Source: Pogonophryne albipinna (lineage: Eukaryota; Chordata; Actinopteri; Perciformes; Artedidraconidae). From it: a stretch of DNA of 64,000 bases. The notes under the pieces are model-generated. The model saw nothing but the letters and a program-made list of their open reading frames with translations. It was not told the origin of the DNA and did not search any database. Both the position numbers and the translations under genes were made by a program. The DNA is taken from NCBI GenBank assembly GCA_028583405.1, contig CM053246.1, positions 3,220,570 to 3,284,569 on the forward strand, given 5' to 3'. How positions within the stretch are numbered: the stretch's first letter is position 1; the number at the start of each line of letters is the position of its first letter. This document shows, piece after piece, positions 57,417 through 64,000 of the stretch.

Positions 57417-59081
57417 CTGGAGACCAACAGACAGCAACAACCGGCTAGTGAAACTGAATTTCCCCTCAGAGATTGAAAAAAGCTGATCTTATTATGTGTA
57501 TGAATAATGTTATTATGTTAAAAACGTGTGCAACTCACTAATCTGCCCATTATTTTCTAGATTAAACTAATTGTTTGGTCTATAAAACGTCAGGAAAAAG
57601 TGAAAATCGCCCACCCAAGTGTTTCAAACTGCAAAGGGATGTTTGTGATTTATGGTTTTGTCAGTCTCAAACCCCAAATATTCACTGTAATATGATATTA
57701 AAACAGGCCAAGTCAATAGATGTGGGTTGAGAACACTTTTGCGTTTAAAATGATTCAGATTACTTTAACAATTACAGTAAACAATTATCAAAACAGTTTC
57801 TGTTCAGTCGAGACAGATACTATATCTAACATTCAGAATCTTAAAGAGAAGCCTTTAAGAATAAAAAAAGGATTACAAAAAAATGTTTCCCAAAATGCTG
57901 AGTATTTAAATCTCAGAACAAGCACAAATAAAGGAGTGTTTATCAGACCTCTGCTCCAAGCTTAACATTTGTATTTTGTAATTGTTATAATGGTTAATAA
58001 TAGTGACAGAGTTCACATTAGGAAATGATGGAGGATCTTTTGATCTGAAGTGATGGACAAACTTAATACTGAAATAAACAATGTACAGTTTGAATAATAT
58101 AAACAGTTTTTACTGTTGTTAAATAAACTGTACGGATACTTGTTATTAGTTATTTAGCCATGACAGGTGAACCCGACCCACCTGGTTTGTCAGTCACACA
58201 GAGCTGCATTAACATTGACATACACACTTTACTTCTACAACAACAAGGCTAGCATGTGACTAACAGTGTTAGTGGGGGGGGGGGGGGTTACAGTTGACTT
58301 GCTGCTCCGAATCTGTGTAGCATAATGCCACAAGTCATGTTGTCTAATTATGATGTCAAACCAAAGGCACCCAAAGCTGTAACTATCATATTACTATCAA
58401 ATGGTCGAGTGTCTCCATTTTCTAAAGGTAACAGATTAGTTATAATGGTTTATAGTTGAGACACAGTCGGAGTGTTTCTTAAATAAGAGTCCCTTCTTTT
58501 GGTTAGAAAAGGTGTGCGCAAGAGTTGTTGTATCTCACTTCAAAAGTTCAGTTTAATAAATAGTAGCTGTTCCAGTACATTTGTACTATATCCTGCTTTC
58601 TAACATTAACAGATGTTTGACCATGGCCTTTAGTCCTATGCCTCAGTTCATCTGGTAAACCATCGATCAGGTTAAATGGTGCACTACTTGTACCCCAGTG
58701 AGTGGCTCTGCTGTTACCGTAGCCTATGTGGAAAATGGTAACTGATTTAAATTTGGGTTGTAATTATTTTGAAACCGATTTGATTTCACTACCCATCCAA
58801 ATATTTCTGTGTAAGAGAATAAAAAGCCTAACAAAGTGGTACAATGCTGAACTTCAGAAGGCTACATTTAAGATAACAAGTAAGCTACCATGAATAGCTG
58901 CTAGCATACCTGTAACTGTAAATGTAGCCAGGCTGAATGCACATTACATAAACGTCCTCCCATCCACCCTACACCACAGGCTGCATTTGAGCTACTAGAA
59001 AACTAGAAAGCAATCTAGCCTAAAGGTTGAAACTGCAGCTAAAATGTATTGAAAAGTATTCAATTTCCATGAAAAGGTTAC

Positions 59082-59551
59082 TTAAAGGTCACCTATTATG
59101 CAAAATCCACTTTTCTATGTCTTTTATACATAAACATGTGTCCCCTCTGTGTTTTTCTGTGGACAAATATTCTCTCTCTGAAAATGAGCTGATCAGATTT
59201 TGCCCACTTTATGATGTCTTAATGGTTTTTTGGCTTGTGTAACCATTAGCCAATAACCCCCCCCCCCCCCACACACACACACACCTTATCACCTGAATCT
59301 CCTCCTAGAGCACCATTGAGTTCTTTGTAACCAAATGTCTCTCAGAGGGGCGTGGGGAGGGGCTCCTTATTTTTCATCTAAAGTAACAGACAGAGAATCA
59401 GCACTTTGGAAACAGGGCTGAAACAGAGGGGATTATGGGATGCTGCAATGATCTGTTTGGTACTTGGAGCCAAACACTTCAGAGACATGTTTTGTATATA
59501 TCTGAGACCTGTGATATATTGATGAAAAACAGTATAATAGGGGACCTTTAA
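59082..59551. mobile_element. TTAA-target MITE, copy 2 of the 32.9-kb one
   Basis: The element at 59,086-59,547 lies between TTAA duplications. It has one more C in the internal poly-C than copy 1. Confidence 0.78.
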
Positions 59552-59575
59552 ATGTAATGAAAACTGTTGAAATAG

Positions 59576-59946
59576 TTAAAGGTAGGGTAGGTAATTCACT
59601 TCAGATACACTTTTTGTTATATTCCATGGAATGCTCTTAACATCCCGATAGCAATGATATATTAAATGCTTTGACAATAAATACATTAAAAAAATCTGTG
59701 GAAGCCGTGGTGCTCGACCAATCATCTGAGCTAAAATAACTGGATGGCCTACCTGCCTGTCAGCCTTCCATCTGTGCACAAACTTATCTCGTGCCATCAT
59801 TGGTCATGTGCACGTGTGGTCATGTGTGTTGGAGGAGGGGCTCTGTAAGGAAGTCTGAAGGAAGGGGCAGATTTTTTTCGGCTGCGTACTTTCAAATTCT
59901 AGCGCACTCGAGCTGGTTTCTCCATTCTTACCTACCCTACCTTTAA
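59576..59946. mobile_element. TTAA-target MITE, copy 2 of the 33.4-kb one
   Basis: The element at 59,580-59,942 lies between TTAA duplications and has the same sequence as copy 1 as far as I compared. Confidence 0.82.
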
Positions 59947-60442
59947 CTAAAAAGTAAAGTTAGTTTAAAAACAAGTTGATTAGACCTTGGCAACCTGTTG
60001 GAATAGTTAGCTTAAAGTAGTAGATGAAACAGATGAAGCTAGCTAACAAAACTAAATAAAAGAGAGCTTGCCAATAGTACTGGATACATGATCGAAAGGT
60101 TGCAATAGAGAATGCTTGCAAAGCTTGATTATACAGTTTAAATAAATAACGCTGGAAATATTGGTTGAAATAGAAAAAACTAATTAACAGTACTTAAACA
60201 ATTATAGAAATCTCTTTAAACATAGATGGTTGAAAATAAAAATATAACAACAATTATTCAATAAATTGTTAAAAATAAAGCTAGCACACAGTAATGATGA
60301 AAAGTTTGAAATAGATACATAAAACAAATCTTGATATACAGTCGATAGCTATCTTAAATGAACATATACGGTGATATACATTTAAAGCTCAAATTTGACA
60401 TTCCAAGGGGTATATCATCTAACACAAATGAAAACTACAAGT

Positions 60443-63400
60443 ACAAAATGGTGGGAACCACTCAGTGAGGGACTGGCTACTTTGTAGTTGTGGAAGGAAG
60501 GTTGAAACTGTTGTACAGTAAAAAAACAAAAAACGTTCTATTACAGTCGATGCACTCATGGTGAAAGATGAATTAGGATTTGTCTTTGAAAGGATTCCCT
60601 TCAGCTCACCATATGGCAGAGATGGAGTACTCGAGTCCTGGACTCGAGTACTCCATCTGATTTTCGGGACTGGACTCGGACTCGCGCACTGATTGACGCG
60701 ACTCAGACTTGGACTCGTGAATTCTCGCGCACGATGACTTGGACTCGTGAATTATCGCATACGCTGACTTGGACTCGGACTTGGACTCGTGATTTTTTTC
60801 CCCCACGATGACTCGGACTCGACTTGTACATTGACGCTCCGACTTGGACTCGGGCAAATTTTCTCTGGAGTCTGATGTCCTCTATCCTGACGTGTGCACC
60901 TGTGAGGCGAGTTCATGTACTGGGCCCCGCTATTCCAGTCTAAAGATGTCTAGAGACACACCCCGCATCGTGCTGTATGCTTTCACACATTCTGCTTCCA
61001 CATTGGAAAAGAGCAGCGCAAAATGCTCGTTATGTGGAAAGAATATTGAAGAGAAGGCTCCGTAACACATTACTCTAAGGATCGAGTTCAGACATATAGG
61101 CTGTCTTGAACACTATCATCAGAGTAACGTGATCTAATCAATAAATAAAGATTCTGTCACAATCTGTCTGTGTTGTGTTTTGTCTTGTCTTTTTCTGTCT
61201 TTGGTTTCATGTTTTATTTTGAAAAGTGTTCACCCCCTGTCTTGCCTGTTGCTTTCTGTCTGTTTTCCCTCCTTCCTGATAACCCAATTGTGTTCACCTG
61301 GTGCCCCTATGTTTTATCCTCCCTTCTCACATGTGTCTTGTTTGTGTGATTAGTCTTGTGTGTATTTAAGTTCTGGTTTTTCTGTCTGTCATTGTTGGTT
61401 CATTGTTTGTCGTTGACTGTGTTCACGAGGTAGTGTTCTGTTTTGTTCCTTAAGACCTTGAAATAAAGGTATTTTTTCCTGTTTATTCTGCATTTGGGTC
61501 CTGTCTGCTTCACTCACCCTAACAGAATGAACCAACCAGAAATGGACCCAGCAGATAATCCATTTGAGGTGGAATCAAGTAATTTTACCTTTTTTTTTTG
61601 CTTGCTGCTTTGATTGGTGGAAGGGAGCGTCCAGTGTTCGGCAGAAGAGGGCCACTCTGGGAGAGGCGCACCGGTTGGCAACAGAGAAACCATGTTTGGT
61701 GAAGTTTTTACCTGGCTGGATTATGGACTTCCTCCAGACATGTGATTCCCGGCCTGCTAGCCCCAGACATGCTAGCCCCCTGCCTCCCAATTCCCAACCT
61801 GACACCATACGTCTTGGTGTGTTCCGTCTGGAGTCAACTCCTGCTTCTTCCCCATTTCCTGCTCCTGTCCAGGAGTCGTTCTCGGGTACTCGTCTGGCTT
61901 TTGGAGGTCCACTGAGCCTCCAAAAGTCTCATAAGAGAAGGAGTCGCAGGTCCAGGCTAGCAGCCCGAGCCCCAGAAGCTATGCTTTGGGCTCCAGTGCC
62001 GGCCCACACAGCCATGGTTCCGTGTTCCGGTTCCGTACCCAGCAGCCATGGTTCCGGCTCCAGAACCGGCCCACAAAGCCATGGATCCGTGCACCAGTAC
62101 TGGCCCACACAGCCATGCTTCCGTGCTCCATTACCTGGCTCACACAGCCAGGGTTCCGGCCCCAGCAACCATGGTTTCGGCTCCAGTACTGGCTCTCCGG
62201 CCGACGCCAGCTCCCCGTATCCTGTCGGCGTACCGGCCGACTCCAGCCCCTCGTCTCCTGTTGGCTCTCCGGCCGACGCCAGCTCCCTGTGTCCTGTCGG
62301 CATTCCGGCCGACTCCAGCCCCCCGTGTTCTGTCGGCGAACCGACCGTCTCAAGTCTCCTCTCAAGTTCCTTCTCGAGTCTCTTCTCGAGTCCCCTCTCA
62401 AGTCTCCTCTCGAGCCCCCTCTCGAGTCCCCTCTCAAGCCACCTCTCGAGTTCCCTCTCAAGCCACCTCTCGAGTTCCCTCTCGAGTCCCCTCTCGAGTC
62501 CCCTCTCCAGTCCCCTCTCGAGTCACCTTTCGAGTCACCTCTCGAGTCCCCTCTCGAGTCTCCTCTCCAGTCCCTTCTCCAGTCACCTCTCCAGTCACCT
62601 CTCCAGTCCCCTCTCGAGTCTCCTCTCGAGTCTCCTTTCGAGTCACCTCTCGAGTCACCTCTCGAGTCCCCTCTCGAGTCCCCTCTCGAGTCACCTCTCG
62701 AGTCTCCTTTCGAGTCCCCTCTCGAGTCCCCTCTCCAGTCCCCTCTCGAGCCCTCTCTCGAGTCCCCTCTCGAGTCTCCTCTCGAGTTCCATCTCGAGTC
62801 ACCTCTCGAGTCTCCTTTCGAGTCCCCTCTCGAGTCCCCTCTCCAGTCCCCTCTCGAGCCCTCTCTCGAGTCTCCTCTCGAGTTCCATCTCAAGTCCCCT
62901 CTCCAGTCCCTAATCAAGTCCCTACTCAAGTGCCGTTGGAGGTTCCGCTGGGGGTCCTGCCAACTCCATGTCCTGTCCCGTTGGGGGTCCTGCCAACTCC
63001 ATGTCCTGTCCCGTTGGGGGTCCCGCCGACTGCTCTTCTGCCGGGGGTCCTGCCAACCCTGTGTCCTGTGCCGTTGGAGGCCCCGCCGACTACTCTTCTG
63101 CCGGGGGTCCTGCCAACTTCATGTCCTGTCCTGTTTCGGGTTCCGTTGATGCCTGCCAACACCGTGTCATGTCCTGTTTCGGGTCCCATCAACACCAGCC
63201 CTTGCTCCGTCGTGGGTCCCACTGACACCAGCCCAGGTTCCGTCTAGGGTCTCATCTACGTCTGACCCGCCAGGGGTTCCACCTGCTCCTTCCCGTCCTT
63301 ATGCCCGGCCCCCTGAGTTCCCCAGCCGTGGTCTTCGCCCTCGAGCCCGGCCCCCTGAGTGCTGCGGTCTTCGCCCTCGGACCCAGCCCCCTGACTTTCC

Positions 63401-64000
63401 CAGCAACGGTCTTCGCCCTTGATTCCGGCCCCCCGAGTGCCGCGGTTTTCGCACTCGAGCCCGGCCCCCTGACTTTCCCGGCCGCGGTCCTCGACCCCGG
63501 ACCCCTGACTCTTCCAGCCGCTGCCTTCGCCCTAATGCCCGGCCCCCTGAGTTCGCCCCCTGTGGCCTTCGCCCCTTTGTGAACTCTGCCTTGCCCCCGG
63601 GTCGTCCGCCTGAGACCCCCACCGCAAAATTTGCCTTGCCGTCCGGCCGAGATCCCTTCCGGGTCCTCCGCTGTGCTCCTTGGCTGTCAATCCAAACCCG
63701 TCCTCCAGACCCCCCTCCACCAACCCTGGTGGCCCTAGTTTTGTGCACAAAATGGTGGGAACCACTCAATGAGGGACTGGCTACTTTGTAGTTGTGGAAG
63801 GAAGGTTGAAACTGTTATACAGTAAAAAAAAAACAAAAAAAAAAACGTTCTATTACAGTCGATGCACTCATGGTGAAGTGAAAGATGAATTAGGATTTGT
63901 CTTTGAAAGGGTTCCCTTCAGCTCACCATATGGCAGAGATGGAGTACTCGAGTCCTGGACTCGGACTCGAGTCCTGATTTTCGGGACTCGACTCGGACAC
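60443..64000 (+). mobile_element. LTR-like composite, copy 2, cut by the window edge
   Basis: The left direct repeat is at 60,443-61,453, the palindrome at 60,620-60,658, the gag-like frame from about 61,527, the 15-bp array at 62,349-62,931 and the right direct repeat from 63,747. A homopolymer difference near 61,590 (one more T) shifts the start of the gag-like frame relative to copy 1. Confidence 0.6.

Larger units (their letters stand above)
46315..64000. repeat. espnl: Large near-identical duplication, copy 2
   Basis: Same content and order as 20,075-37,773. Differences in non-repeat flanks are almost only homopolymer or simple-repeat lengths, for example the poly-G near 58,274 and one extra T near 58,107. 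In the DIRS leader several single bases are missing. Real substitutions are concentrated in MITE 1 and the 3' end of DIRS. It continues beyond the window. Confidence 0.97.

Overview
This window is vertebrate nuclear DNA, almost certainly from a teleost fish. It has split genes with GT-AG introns, no operons, and a dense load of fish-type transposons (L2 LINEs, hAT, PIF/Harbinger-like and TTAA-target MITEs, tRNA-derived SINEs, a DIRS retrotransposon). Two host genes are recognisable, both on the minus strand. klhl30 (BTB-BACK-Kelch) runs off the left edge. espnl (espin-like, an actin-bundling protein of sensory-cell protrusions) occupies about 7.06-31.2 kb. From memory, ESPNL and KLHL30 are also neighbours in the same order and orientation on human 2q37, so this looks like a conserved synteny block.

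Layout. 0.2-2.6 kb: five coding exons of klhl30. 2.7-7.0 kb: intergenic DNA with a decayed L2 LINE and a small TA-flanked MITE. 7.06-19.8 kb: seven 3' exons of espnl, with introns holding a nearly intact L2 LINE, a BED-finger hAT remnant, a hAT-type element with a perfect 8-bp target duplication and a nested SINE, and a LINE fragment carrying a 41-bp minisatellite. 19.8-30.5 kb: a large espnl intron with a full-length but broken DIRS element (20.8-28.5 kb), itself interrupted by two related MITEs. 30.5-31.2 kb: three espnl ankyrin exons. 31.2-45.3 kb: no host exon recognised; MITEs, an LTR-like composite with a 15-bp coding-frame minisatellite, nested hAT/SINE fragments, a TG-rich microsatellite and a third L2 fragment. 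45,315-46,314 is an N gap of exactly 1000 bases.

The most important structural fact is that everything right of the gap (46,315-64,000) repeats 20,075-37,773 almost base for base, including the three espnl exons, the DIRS element and all nested insertions. In single-copy flanks the differences I saw are almost only homopolymer or simple-repeat lengths. Substitutions cluster inside the multicopy DIRS and MITE sequence. The duplicated ankyrin exons could not be spliced in tandem without breaking the reading frame. I therefore favour a false duplication made during assembly or gap filling over a real segmental duplication, though only read data can settle it.

The best biological content is the DIRS element. 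It keeps inverted terminal repeats, an internal complementary region that joins the two outer ends, gag, RT, RNase H and tyrosine recombinase modules, and a leader built of about ten ~103-bp hairpin repeats. I did not find a convincing new gene system. The hairpin leader, the nested MITE pair and two unassigned exon-like stretches in the espnl intron are the items most worth checking.
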